DNA of 9,034 nucleotides from Leptospira ellisii (GCF_002811955.1 NZ_NPEF01000162.1:1-9034); one strand, 5' to 3'; counted from the stretch's first letter, positions 1 through 7,224 are shown. Numbers and translations: made by a program. Notes: generated by a model not told the origin, from the sequence alone.

Positions 1-57
1 GGATCACGTCATTCCCCGCAGTCGTTGGGCGGACGTTCCCAAAAAAGACAGGCCCAA
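1..57. repeat. Inverted copy of HNH gene segment at window edge
   Basis: These 57 bases are a perfect reverse complement of 297-353, and the match is cut off only by the window start. Read on the plus strand they encode DHVIPRSRWADVPKKDRP, the HNH motif region of the neighbouring endonuclease, in the opposite orientation and without the rest of the gene. The match stops after base 57, where the A/T-rich 3' flank of the HNH gene begins. A perfect, young, partial inverted copy at the end of a sequence fits a fold-back assembly or library chimera best. A real inverted duplication is possible but less likely. Confidence 0.95.
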
Positions 58-100
58 TAAAAAAATACCAAAGGAAGTAGAAGTAGGATCGAAAACCGTT

Positions 101-655
<555 letters not shown>

Positions 656-700
656 AACTGGTCATACAATAACCCACGCTCGGAAGCTGTAAAGAAATTC

Positions 701-1312
701 TCAAGCCCCGGAACGCTTCTTCCGGATGAAATAGAAAACCGCGAAAAATAGAATCGCGATTCCCAAAAGAACGAGGACCGTTAGCTGACCTTGGTGGACC
801 CAAGTCATCAGAGTGTCGAAGTTATGGGCCCCGAAATAACCCAGATACACCCAGACCGGAACGGAAATGATCGCGGCCAAAAAATCCAGAGCGACAAAAC
901 GATAAAAGGAAATTCGATCCGAAGTACCGGCAGTCAGATAAATCGGCATCCGTAAACCGGGCATAAACCGAGCCATAAACGTTACCCAGTTTCCGTATTT
1001 GGAAATTTTATCCTGAACTTTGGAGAATCGTTCGGGGGTTACGATTCTCGCGAAAAAGGGAATCCGCAATACGCGGACTCCGTAGATTCTGCCGACGAGA
1101 AATACGGCCGCGTCTCCGAGAAGGACGCCCGCCATTCCGACGAGAAACATGAGATGCGGATCCGCTTTTCCCAAACCGGCGATCACACCTCCCGAAACCA
1201 GAGAAATGTCTTCCGGAACGGGAAGGCCGAAACCGCAGAGGATCAGCACTAGAAAAACGGCGATATAACCGTATTCCGAAAATATATGAACCAGTAAATT
1301 TAAGAATTCCAT
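701..1312 (-). CDS. DedA/VTT-family integral membrane protein
   Basis: A 203-residue membrane protein of the DedA (SNARE-associated, VTT) family. Known members act in the inner membrane in lipid carrier or phospholipid transport and in proton-motive-force homeostasis. Family signatures are in order: GFGLPVPEDISLVSGG at about 27-42, GVLLGD-x7-GR at about 62-75, and the diagnostic FMARFMPGLR at 112-121, followed by YLTAG. Hydrophobic segments lie at about 15-32, 55-74, 140-160 and 178-196, and the C-terminus is basic (RKKRSGA). The frame stays open upstream to 1462, but that extension is translated from the T-rich divergent promoter region and would overlap the dGTPase start. The ATG at 1312 gives the normal family length and N-terminus, so it is preferred; the ribosome binding site is weak. 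The HNH gene follows after 45 nt. Confidence 0.9.
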   Translation of the reverse strand: MEFLNLLVHIFSEYGYIAVFLVLILCGFGLPVPEDISLVSGGVIAGLGKADPHLMFLVGMAGVLLGDAAVFLVGRIYGVRVLRIPFFARIVTPERFSKVQDKISKYGNWVTFMARFMPGLRMPIYLTAGTSDRISFYRFVALDFLAAIISVPVWVYLGYFGAHNFDTLMTWVHQGQLTVLVLLGIAILFFAVFYFIRKKRSGA

Positions 1313-1387
1313 TTCCGATACAACCGGTCTGTCGGATCTCGAACCAGTAAAAAACAACTCCGTTAAAATAGCAGTAAACAAAACGAA

Positions 1388-1418
1388 AAAAGTGGGAAGA
1401 CTTTTGGGAAAAGTTTCC
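1388..1418. promoter_or_regulatory. Two adjacent inverted repeats in divergent dedA-like/dgt promoter region
   Basis: The 120 bases between the two divergent starts hold AAAAGT-gggaag-ACTTTT (1388-1405, 6-bp arms, 6-nt loop) and, one base later, GGAAA-ag-TTTCC (1407-1418). They end 14 bases before the dgt GTG. They could be operator half-sites or a small hairpin in the dgt leader. The arms are short and A/T-rich, so chance is possible. I could not place convincing -35 and -10 boxes for either gene. Confidence 0.3.
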
Positions 1419-1432
1419 GAATTTTGTGAAAC

Positions 1433-2578
1433 GTGCACTTTTCCAGAGACGATTTGATTCAAAAAGAGGAATCCAGCCTCGCTCCTTACGCGGTTTCAAG
1501 CGCGAATTACGGAGGTCGCGTCTACGAAGAAGAGGAACATTCGTATCGTCTTCCGTTTCAAAGGGACAGAGACCGTATTCTTCACTCGAGCGCCTTCAAA
1601 CGTCTTCAATACAAAACACAGGTTTTTATTTTTTCCGTAGGGGAAAATTATAGAAACCGAATGACGCATACTTTGGAGGTAGCCGGTCTTTCGAGAACGA
1701 TGGCCTCCGCTTTAGGACTCAATTCGCATCTTTCCGAATCGATCGCGCTCGCGCACGACCTCGGTCATACTCCGTTCGGACACGCGGGGCAGGACGTATT
1801 GTCCGGTCTGATGAGGGACCACGGAGGATTCGAACACAACAAACAATCCCTGCGCATCGTCACTTCGATCGAAAAAAAATATCCCGGTTTTCCGGGACTC
1901 AATCTGTGTAAGGAAACGTTAAAGGGATTGATGAAACACGGGGCCGAATACGAACCTTCCGAATTTTCCTGGGAACGCAAAGAAGACGGTCCCTCTTTGG
2001 AAGGAATGATCGCCGATCGTGCGGATGAGATCGCGTATACGAGTCATGACATCGAAGACGGTTGGGAAATGGGATATCTTCACTTAGGGGATCTTTCCCA
2101 AAATCCCTTTTGGAAAAACGTCTACGAGGAATGCAGACGCAAGTATCCTAACACGGGAGAAAAAATCCTGATACGGACCGCGATTCGAACCCTTATGAAT
2201 TCCCTCGTTTCCGATCTGATTTCCGCGATCTCGGAAAATCTGGAAAAAAATGGGATCCGTTCCCAAGAGGATCTAAAACGGGTTTGGAAAAAAGGAATCC
2301 GTATCGCTTCGTATTCGGAGGAAACGAATTCCTATTTTCGGGAATTAAAAAATTTCCTCTACGAGAAGTTATATCGTCACGAGGATCTCGTGAGGATGAG
2401 CGATTACGGAAAAAAAATCATCGAATCCCTGTTCGATCACTTTCTGAAACATCCGGAAAAAATTCCGGAAACGTATAAGGAACGTATCGGAGAAGAATCC
2501 CTGCATCGGGTCGTAAGCGACTACGTCGCGGGTATGACCGATCGGTATGCGGAAAAGATCTATCAATCGCTTCCTTAA
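1433..2578 (+). CDS. dgt: dGTP triphosphohydrolase-like HD-domain protein
   Basis: A 381-residue protein of the dGTPase-like family, which hydrolyses dNTPs, classically dGTP, to deoxynucleoside plus triphosphate in the cytoplasm and so affects dNTP pools. The HD-type metal site is complete: His79 in NRMTHTLEVA, His108-Asp109 in LAHDLGHTPFGHAG, and Asp206 in SHDIEDG. The conserved FEHNKQSLRI (133-142) and the early segment RDRDRILHSSAFKRLQYKTQV (starting at 44) are also as in the family. Length matches the shorter dGTPase-like group. The start is a GTG at 1433; there is no convincing Shine-Dalgarno and no ATG in this frame before the HD domain, so the exact start is less sure than the function. 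It is transcribed divergently from the DedA-like gene and convergently with the repeat-lipoprotein operon. Substrate range cannot be read from sequence. Confidence 0.93.
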   Translation: MHFSRDDLIQKEESSLAPYAVSSANYGGRVYEEEEHSYRLPFQRDRDRILHSSAFKRLQYKTQVFIFSVGENYRNRMTHTLEVAGLSRTMASALGLNSHLSESIALAHDLGHTPFGHAGQDVLSGLMRDHGGFEHNKQSLRIVTSIEKKYPGFPGLNLCKETLKGLMKHGAEYEPSEFSWERKEDGPSLEGMIADRADEIAYTSHDIEDGWEMGYLHLGDLSQNPFWKNVYEECRRKYPNTGEKILIRTAIRTLMNSLVSDLISAISENLEKNGIRSQEDLKRVWKKGIRIASYSEETNSYFRELKNFLYEKLYRHEDLVRMSDYGKKIIESLFDHFLKHPEKIPETYKERIGEESLHRVVSDYVAGMTDRYAEKIYQSLP

Positions 2579-2626
2579 TATTCTAAAAATCGAAACTGTT
2601 TTTTTATTCGACGGGATCCGCTTTTG

Positions 2627-3379
2627 CTAATACGGGCTAACGTCCAAAAGCGAATCTTTGTCTTTGAGGGCGGGTTGGGAACAATAGTTCGCGACGATTA
2701 AAATCGGAATCGTGTTGTTCGGGCAATAGTTGACGACTCCGAATTGAAGTTCTTCTTTGTATGTTCCCGAATTGAGGATTCCGAAACTTATAGTGGAATC
2801 GTCTTCCTTTCGGTTTCGGAAATTACTTTCCGTTCGGAAGTTGATCAATCCGAAGTTTGCGGCATTCCCTTCGTGCAAATTGAAAAGTCCGAGATTGAAA
2901 CCTTCTCCGCCGTTAAAAAGTCCGAGATTGAATTTTCCGCTAAAAAAATTGACGATACCGATCGAAAGACTCAGTGCTTTCTCGGTTTGATTTTTATTTT
3001 CCCGTTCGGCGTCCGTCGGTCTCGGTATTCTTTCTCTATCCAGGAAAAAATCGAAGTTGAAAAGACCGATCTTCAGAGCGACCCGCTTCGGCGTAGAATT
3101 ATTGATCCAGCCGATTTGTACTCCGCTCGCATTTTCCGCGACGTTGATCATTCCGATCTGAGCCCCGATGAGACGATCGACGGAATTCATCACGCCTACA
3201 TTGATTCCGTAGAGACGTCTCGCATCGCCCGAAAGCAGATTGAGCCGAAACACTTCCGTTTCGGTTTGAGGCGGAATTTTTACGGTCATCCGGGGAACCA
3301 AGGCGACCCCGCAGTCGGCGACCGACATAAAAACGAGGAGAGGAAAAAGAAACTTGAATCGGACTCGATCTGTTCCCAT
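2627..3379 (-). CDS. LA_2272-like surface repeat lipoprotein, third gene of operon
   Basis: A 250-residue predicted exported protein, last in the three-gene operon, beginning 12 nt after the preceding stop. A hydrophobic leader ends in FMSVADCG, with a possible lipid-anchored Cys at 23. The motif ETEVFRLNLL (40-49) is shared with both paralogues. Repeats of the form x-x-x-G-x-x-N occur at about 58-65, 72-79, 86-93, 102-108, 138-144, 150-156, 161-167, 175-180, 197-203 and 211-217; many here are Phe-rich (NLGLFN twice). A charged insert at 109-137 interrupts the array and a second short one lies at 181-196. The C-terminus carries NYC twice (Cys219, Cys233), then a polar tail. It resembles the Leptospira LA_2272/LA_2273 lipoprotein family as I recall it. 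Function is unknown; surface or periplasmic location is inferred. The lipobox is atypical, with Asp before Cys. Confidence 0.85.
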   Translation of the reverse strand: MGTDRVRFKFLFPLLVFMSVADCGVALVPRMTVKIPPQTETEVFRLNLLSGDARRLYGINVGVMNSVDRLIGAQIGMINVAENASGVQIGWINNSTPKRVALKIGLFNFDFFLDRERIPRPTDAERENKNQTEKALSLSIGIVNFFSGKFNLGLFNGGEGFNLGLFNLHEGNAANFGLINFRTESNFRNRKEDDSTISFGILNSGTYKEELQFGVVNYCPNNTIPILIVANYCSQPALKDKDSLLDVSPY

Positions 3380-3391
3380 CTTAACCGGTCG

Positions 3392-3898
3392 TTATTTGAC
3401 TGTCGTGGTTTTGATCTCCGTCTTCTCTTCGGGCGTTTCCGCCTTATAACAATAATTGGCCACGATCATGATCGGGAACGGACCGTTGGAACCTCGGTTG
3501 TAGCCGCCGATCTGAATTCCGGCTCCTCCGTCCGAGACTCGATTGATGCCTCCCACTTGGATCGAAAATCCGCCCTTTTTCGCGGAATTGTAAACCGCAA
3601 GTTGGGCTCCGTAGGTTTTTCCCTCCGAAAGATTGGCGAGTCCGACCTGCGCTCCCGCGAATTGTTCGGATACAAGGTTGATGGATCCGACGTTGATTCC
3701 GTATAATTTATTGACCTCTCCGTAGAGTAGGTTGAATCGAAGCACTTCCGTTTCGGTTTTGACCGGGACCCGTACGAAAGCCTTTTCCCCCCTTAGGCCT
3801 CCTACGCCGCAGTCCAACAACGCTGACACGGCGATCGAGAGAAGCGCCGATCGAAAAAAGAATATTTGAATATTGGAATGATTGAATGTCATATTCAT
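3392..3898 (-). CDS. LA_2272-like surface repeat lipoprotein, second gene of operon, short form
   Basis: A 168-residue predicted exported protein, the shortest of the three paralogues. The ATG at 3898 overlaps the stop of the preceding gene as ATGA, which argues for translational coupling and fixes the start; the frame stays open upstream only as a shadow. A second ATG at 3892 is possible. The hydrophobic leader ends in SALLDCG (Cys30). TETEVLRFNLLYG (48-60) is followed by five repeats at exactly 15-residue spacing, beginning at 67, 82, 97, 112 and 127 (for example GINVGSIN, GAQVGLAN, GIQIGGYN). The C-terminal FPIMIVANYC (141-150) matches the other two, then a Thr/Lys/Glu-rich tail follows. 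Unlike its paralogues it lacks the second C-terminal Cys. It may be an internally shortened duplicate. Function is unknown. Confidence 0.83.
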   Translation of the reverse strand: MNMTFNHSNIQIFFFRSALLSIAVSALLDCGVGGLRGEKAFVRVPVKTETEVLRFNLLYGEVNKLYGINVGSINLVSEQFAGAQVGLANLSEGKTYGAQLAVYNSAKKGGFSIQVGGINRVSDGGAGIQIGGYNRGSNGPFPIMIVANYCYKAETPEEKTEIKTTTVK

Positions 3899-4647
3899 TT
3901 GCAATAGTTGAATCCGATCATCACCGGAAATCTGCCCTTCCCGCAAAAATTCAAAAGTCCGAACTGCATCGTGGGCGGTTCGGACTCGTCCTCGCCCGCG
4001 GCGTTGATCAAACCTATATGGATTCCCGATCCGCCGTTTAGGATTCCCACGCTGATCCCGTTGCTTTGGAGATTGACGGCGCCGACGTTCAGTCCGCTCG
4101 AGTTTTCGTTCCAACCTCCCACGTTCACTCCGTGCGAGGAAATATTGAAGGCGCCCACCACGAATCCTGTTGTTTTGTAATTTCCGGCGCCGATCGTAAG
4201 ATCATAACCGTTTTTGTTTTCCCCTATATTGACGATGCCTGCCTGTATTCCGTTGGAGTTTCCGGAGGCGTAGTTGACCACTCCGGCTTGGATTCCCAAT
4301 CCTTTGTTTTTGGCGGCGTTGACGACGGCCAATTGTAATCCGTAACTTTTGCCGTCGGCGAAATTTACGATCGCGATCTGGCCTCCGTACGAATCGTGTT
4401 CCGCTAAGTTCACGATTCCTACCTGACCTCCGTAAGAATTGTTCAACACCGAATTGACTACGCCCAAGTTGAGTCCGGCGAGGGTTTGGACTTCCCCGTA
4501 CAAAAGATTAAACCGGAACACTTCGGTTTCTGCTTTTGGAGGAATCTTAGTCGTTATCTTAGGAGTCAACGCAAAGCCGCAGTTGAAGACGAATATACAG
4601 CTTAGGAAAATCGGAACGTAAAACGGAGGTTTAAAATCGTATAACAT
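3895..4647 (-). CDS. LA_2272-like surface repeat lipoprotein, first gene of operon, longest array
   Basis: A 250-residue predicted exported protein, promoter-proximal in the operon. The leader ends in IFVFNCG (Cys23), then KAETEVFRFNLLYG (38-51). The repeat array is the most regular of the three. Six units start at 58, 73, 88, 103, 118 and 133, exactly 15 residues apart (GLNLGVVN, GGQVGIVN, GIQAGIVN and similar). After a transition, units start at 161, 173, 185 and 197, exactly 12 apart, then 208. The end is NFC-x9-IGFNYC (Cys235, Cys249). Such Gly/Asn-periodic strands suggest a stacked beta structure, which is inference. The ATG at 4647 is preferred over an in-frame TTG at 4683 because the latter falls within the likely promoter. 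The stop overlaps the next start by 4 nt. Family as for its paralogues; function unknown. Confidence 0.87.
   Translation of the reverse strand: MLYDFKPPFYVPIFLSCIFVFNCGFALTPKITTKIPPKAETEVFRFNLLYGEVQTLAGLNLGVVNSVLNNSYGGQVGIVNLAEHDSYGGQIAIVNFADGKSYGLQLAVVNAAKNKGLGIQAGVVNYASGNSNGIQAGIVNIGENKNGYDLTIGAGNYKTTGFVVGAFNISSHGVNVGGWNENSSGLNVGAVNLQSNGISVGILNGGSGIHIGLINAAGEDESEPPTMQFGLLNFCGKGRFPVMIGFNYCK
4003..4476 (-). repeat. Protein-coding tandem repeat array (15- then 12-codon units)
   Basis: Within the first operon gene, degenerate units coding G-x-x-x-G-x-x-N recur every 45 bases from 4476 to about 4228, then every 36 bases from 4167 to about 4003. The positions are conserved at the protein level (Gly, Gly, Asn) rather than as identical DNA. 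This suggests old duplication under structural constraint rather than recent slippage. Related arrays occupy 3497-3700 and 2729-3208 in the other two operon genes. Confidence 0.8.
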
Positions 4648-4671
4648 GGATTTGTTCTGAAAGCCAGGGTG

Positions 4672-4699
4672 AGGGTAGCGCAAAAGAAAACCTTGTCAA
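4672..4699 (-). promoter_or_regulatory. Candidate sigma70-type promoter of repeat-lipoprotein operon
   Basis: On the minus strand a perfect TTGACA (4699-4694) is followed, after 16 nt, by TACCCT (4677-4672), which matches the -10 consensus at three of six positions. The start of transcription would fall about 15-20 nt before the ATG at 4647, leaving a very short leader. The -35 is strong and the -10 poor, so an activator may be needed. Confidence 0.4.
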
Positions 4700-4713
4700 C
4701 AAAGTTTTGACAA
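4693..4713. promoter_or_regulatory. Operator-like palindrome overlapping the -35 box
   Basis: TTGTCAA (4693-4699) and TTGACAA (4707-4713) form a perfect 7-bp inverted repeat with a 7-nt centre, so half-site centres lie 14 bp apart. One arm contains the TTGACA proposed as the operon's -35. A dimeric repressor bound here would block the polymerase. The regulator is not identifiable from sequence. The spacing does not match the TTTG-N5-CAAA form I recall for the Leptospira LexA box. Confidence 0.35.
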
Positions 4714-4838
4714 AGGAAACATTCCCGCAGGATCGCGAGCGCTTTCCTACCGGTATTGCGGAATGAAACCCGATCCGTCCGAAATGAACACGGTTCGAGT
4801 TCGTATTAATTCGATCGATGAACTAAGGGAATCGATAT

Positions 4839-5963
4839 TCAATCAGAAAGAGCGTGCAGGACTTCGGAGATTTTTTCGCAAAGTTCCTCCACTTCGTCTT
4901 CTGTGGTGAACCAACCCGTGGAAATTCGAATCGCGCGTAACGCTTCCTCTTCGGAATATTCCATGGATAAAAGGGACGCGGCCGGTTCTCTCGATCTGGA
5001 CTTACAGGAAGAGCCCGTGGAGACTACGAAACCGGCTTCCTCCATTCCCATCATAAAAAAATCCACGTCGTCCGTGGGAAGGATACAAAAGGAGGTATTG
5101 GGAGCACGCGGGGATTCCTTTCCCACGATTTCGCAGCCGGCCGTTTCCAGAACGGTTTCGATACGGGTTTGATAGGTTCGCAACAGTTCGTTCTTTCTTG
5201 TTTGCAGCGGTTTGCGGAATTTAAGAACCTCAGCAAGAGCCAAAATGGAAGGGGAGTTTTCGGTTCCTGCACGATGATTGTTCTCCTGATTTCCTCCTCG
5301 GAAGATGGAGAATTCCTTTCCGTTCGCAAAGTCGGGTCGGATCCAAGTCCCGGAACTTCCCATTCCGGCTCCGATTTTATGACCCGAAAAGGAGAACCCG
5401 TCCAAACGTGCATAAGGAATTTCTAATTTACCAAAGGACTGCATCAGATCCGAAAACAGAGGGACTCCGAACTCTCCGCATAGGAGCGCGATCTCGTCCA
5501 AGGGTTGGATAACGCCCGATTCGTTGGCCACGTGAATCAAGAACACAGGCGCGGGCATTTCGTTTAACAAAATACGGAGGTGTTCCGTGTCCACGGTTCC
5601 GTTTCGAAGGGAACGGATCTTTCGATATGAAAAATCCGCGAATTCGAGCGCGGAATAAAGGGAAGGGTGTTCCAACGAGGACACGATCGCGTTTCCGTCG
5701 GAACGTTTTTCGATTCCGTACGCGAGAAGATGATTGGCTTCCGTTCCCGTGGAGGAGAATACGAATTCTTTCGCGGGTTTACCCGTAAATTCCTCCAAAA
5801 CCTTACGCGCCGATTCTATCTTTCCCTGTCTCGCCAGGGAAAATCTGGTCGCACCCGAAGGATTGTAAAAATCTTCTACGTAATCCTTTTGTGCGGAAAG
5901 TAGGATTTCTGCGAAAGGCGGATGGGTGGCGTTATAATCAAAATAACGGATCTTCTTCGACAT
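4839..5963 (-). CDS. Cysteine desulfurase, NifS/IscS-like (class V aminotransferase)
   Basis: A 374-residue PLP enzyme that should convert L-cysteine to alanine while loading persulfide sulfur on an active-site Cys, for Fe-S clusters or thio-modification. Landmarks: YFDYNATHPP (7-16) at the N-terminus, STGTEANHLL (71-80), His99 that stacks on PLP, VANESGVIQP (145-154), SDLMQSFGK (171-179) with Asp172, and SFSGHKIGAG (191-200) with the PLP lysine Lys196. The mobile-loop cysteine is Cys320 in STGSSCKS, followed by EPAASLL, and RISTGWFTT (346-354) closes the fold. All catalytic residues are present. The ATG at 5963 lies inside the end of the upstream gene (26-nt overlap), with GGA 8 nt ahead. 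No isc or suf scaffold gene is adjacent, so pathway assignment (IscS, NifS or Csd type) is open. Confidence 0.92.
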   Translation of the reverse strand: MSKKIRYFDYNATHPPFAEILLSAQKDYVEDFYNPSGATRFSLARQGKIESARKVLEEFTGKPAKEFVFSSTGTEANHLLAYGIEKRSDGNAIVSSLEHPSLYSALEFADFSYRKIRSLRNGTVDTEHLRILLNEMPAPVFLIHVANESGVIQPLDEIALLCGEFGVPLFSDLMQSFGKLEIPYARLDGFSFSGHKIGAGMGSSGTWIRPDFANGKEFSIFRGGNQENNHRAGTENSPSILALAEVLKFRKPLQTRKNELLRTYQTRIETVLETAGCEIVGKESPRAPNTSFCILPTDDVDFFMMGMEEAGFVVSTGSSCKSRSREPAASLLSMEYSEEEALRAIRISTGWFTTEDEVEELCEKISEVLHALSD

Positions 5964-7224
5964 AAAGTTCGTCCGCTTCCTCGTATCTTCCCTTTTTTCT
6001 CAGAACGTATTTCAACAGTTTTTTTCTGTCCTCTACGAGATCGCTTCTTCCGGCTCCCGTCACGCGATACGCTTTGTCGACGGTATACAGTTCCGTTTCC
6101 AGACGTTGCAGTTCCAGGAGAGCTTCGTCGAATTTCTGTTTTCGAATCATGGTTCGAACGATCATGAGTTTGGATTCGAACAAGGAACCCTGATCGAGGA
6201 ATTTGGATTGGGAAACCTCCCGGAAGTAAAACGTCGCTTTGTTAAAAAAGAACGGGTCCCGTTTGCCGAGTTGATAATTGAGCATTCCCCGTTTTAAAAG
6301 CAGCTCGTCGTATTCGACGGTGCCGGGATCGGAAAAGAAAAGTAATTTCTCCAAAACCCCGTCGGCTTCCAGAGGGGATATGGAATTGAGTCCCGTCCTA
6401 TAAATTCCGAAGGCCAAAAGATGGAGCGCCTTTTTAAAATCGTTCGCATTGACCCGGATGTTTTGGTCGCGATCGATCACGAACGAATTGGATTTGATCT
6501 GGGACCAAACCCTCATTTGGTTCTGCTTTTCCGTAAGAACGTCCGCTGTTTCCTCCGATTTGCAGGAGAAAAAGGGACGTTCGGGTTTTTCGGCGTCCAT
6601 CGCCGCACGCACCGCTTCCTCCGTGTTGCGAACGTAATCCGCATAAGCCAGCAAAACTTCCTCCGGACGGCAAACGGCTAACGCCGATTTTTCGATCCGT
6701 TTCGGAACCGAAAAATCGGGACCTGAAAAATTCAAGGCCCGTTTGTAATAATCCAAGGCTTCCAAAACGGCGGGCGCCGCTGACTTCCAATATTCTCCGG
6801 GATGAAGCGTGCCCGTGATCGGGGTTCTGGATCTGGTTTTGGAAGAAAGTTTTTTCTCCGACGTTTCGGAATCGATCCCCGATTCGCGGAATCTCCAGAT
6901 CGACATCGAATCGCTCCAAGAAGGTTTGTAGAGCACCGTGTCCCTTCCGCTTAAGGAATCGTAATACAGACAGGCCTGCCGCATCAAATCCAAATCCGGA
7001 ATCCGCTCGCCTTGGTCTTGATACGAAAGTTCGCGTCGCAGAATCGCGTCGCCCTTTTCTACGAATTCCGCCGCGGTTTTAGGATGATAACCCGGCGCTT
7101 GAACGATCAATGCCAATCGGCTGAGAAGACGATAACGATTGGGAAGAATCCAAACCGTTCCGAGGATCCAAGCGGATACGAGAAAGAATACGAATTTCTT
7201 ATTTTCCCGAATGTAAGTCAGCAA
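5938..7224 (-). CDS. Membrane-anchored helical/TPR-like protein of unknown function
   Basis: A 428-residue protein I do not recognise by name. An uncleaved signal-anchor or transmembrane helix lies at about 11-27 (FVFFLVSAWILGTVWIL) after a short basic start, so the bulk probably faces the periplasm. The rest is rich in paired amphipathic helices. TPR-like segments are visible near 80-92, 153-166 (EALDYYKRALNF), 305-340, 349-376 and 398-420 (KYVLRKKGRYEEADEL), but none is a textbook TPR. The middle, 117-140, is polar and Ser/Thr/Lys-rich, probably a flexible linker. The start is a TTG at 7224, supported by GGAG 9 nt upstream; no ATG, GTG or TTG lies further upstream in frame before the stop at 7353-7351. 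It overlaps the cysteine desulfurase by 26 nt and is likely cotranscribed and translationally coupled with it. Confidence 0.8.
   Translation of the reverse strand: MLTYIRENKKFVFFLVSAWILGTVWILPNRYRLLSRLALIVQAPGYHPKTAAEFVEKGDAILRRELSYQDQGERIPDLDLMRQACLYYDSLSGRDTVLYKPSWSDSMSIWRFRESGIDSETSEKKLSSKTRSRTPITGTLHPGEYWKSAAPAVLEALDYYKRALNFSGPDFSVPKRIEKSALAVCRPEEVLLAYADYVRNTEEAVRAAMDAEKPERPFFSCKSEETADVLTEKQNQMRVWSQIKSNSFVIDRDQNIRVNANDFKKALHLLAFGIYRTGLNSISPLEADGVLEKLLFFSDPGTVEYDELLLKRGMLNYQLGKRDPFFFNKATFYFREVSQSKFLDQGSLFESKLMIVRTMIRKQKFDEALLELQRLETELYTVDKAYRVTGAGRSDLVEDRKKLLKYVLRKKGRYEEADELYVEEDPLF

Noticed and set aside
58..100. Possible terminator after the HNH gene (minus-strand T7 tract near 65-59)
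   Set aside because: No GC-rich stem precedes the T tract; only a 4-bp GAAA/TTTC pairing is visible, and the tract abuts the suspected chimeric junction.
1313..1462. N-terminal extension of the DedA-like protein by 50 residues
   Set aside because: It is translated from the T-rich intergenic region, overlaps the divergent dgt start and is not typical of the family; the 1312 ATG gives the canonical N-terminus.
2579..2626. Possible bidirectional terminator between dgt and the lipoprotein operon, with a T7 run at 2599-2605
   Set aside because: The only pairing is a 5-bp TCGAA/TTCGA with a 12-nt loop that contains the T-run itself, so it does not look like an intrinsic terminator.
2744..3706. 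A 320-codon plus-strand open frame running antisense across two repeat-lipoprotein genes
   Set aside because: It has no recognisable domain, crosses a gene boundary, and its residues mirror the codon pattern of the opposite strand. The minus-strand proteins show signal peptides, repeats and paralogy, so this is a shadow.
3899..4114. Upstream extension of the second lipoprotein gene by 72 residues
   Set aside because: The extension is Arg-rich and lies entirely within the first gene in another frame. The ATGA overlap and signal peptide place the start at 3898.
4693..4713. SOS (LexA) box at the lipoprotein operon
   Set aside because: The palindrome does not fit the TTTG-N5-CAAA form I recall for Leptospira LexA, and the operon products have no repair role.
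4763..4909. Small plus-strand frame of 48 codons (starts MKPDPSEMNTVRVRINS) between the desulfurase and the lipoprotein operon
   Set aside because: The first half looks protein-like and has two in-frame ATGs, but it has no clear ribosome binding site, runs antisense into the 3' end of the desulfurase and becomes Arg/Phe-rich there. Support is insufficient without conservation data.
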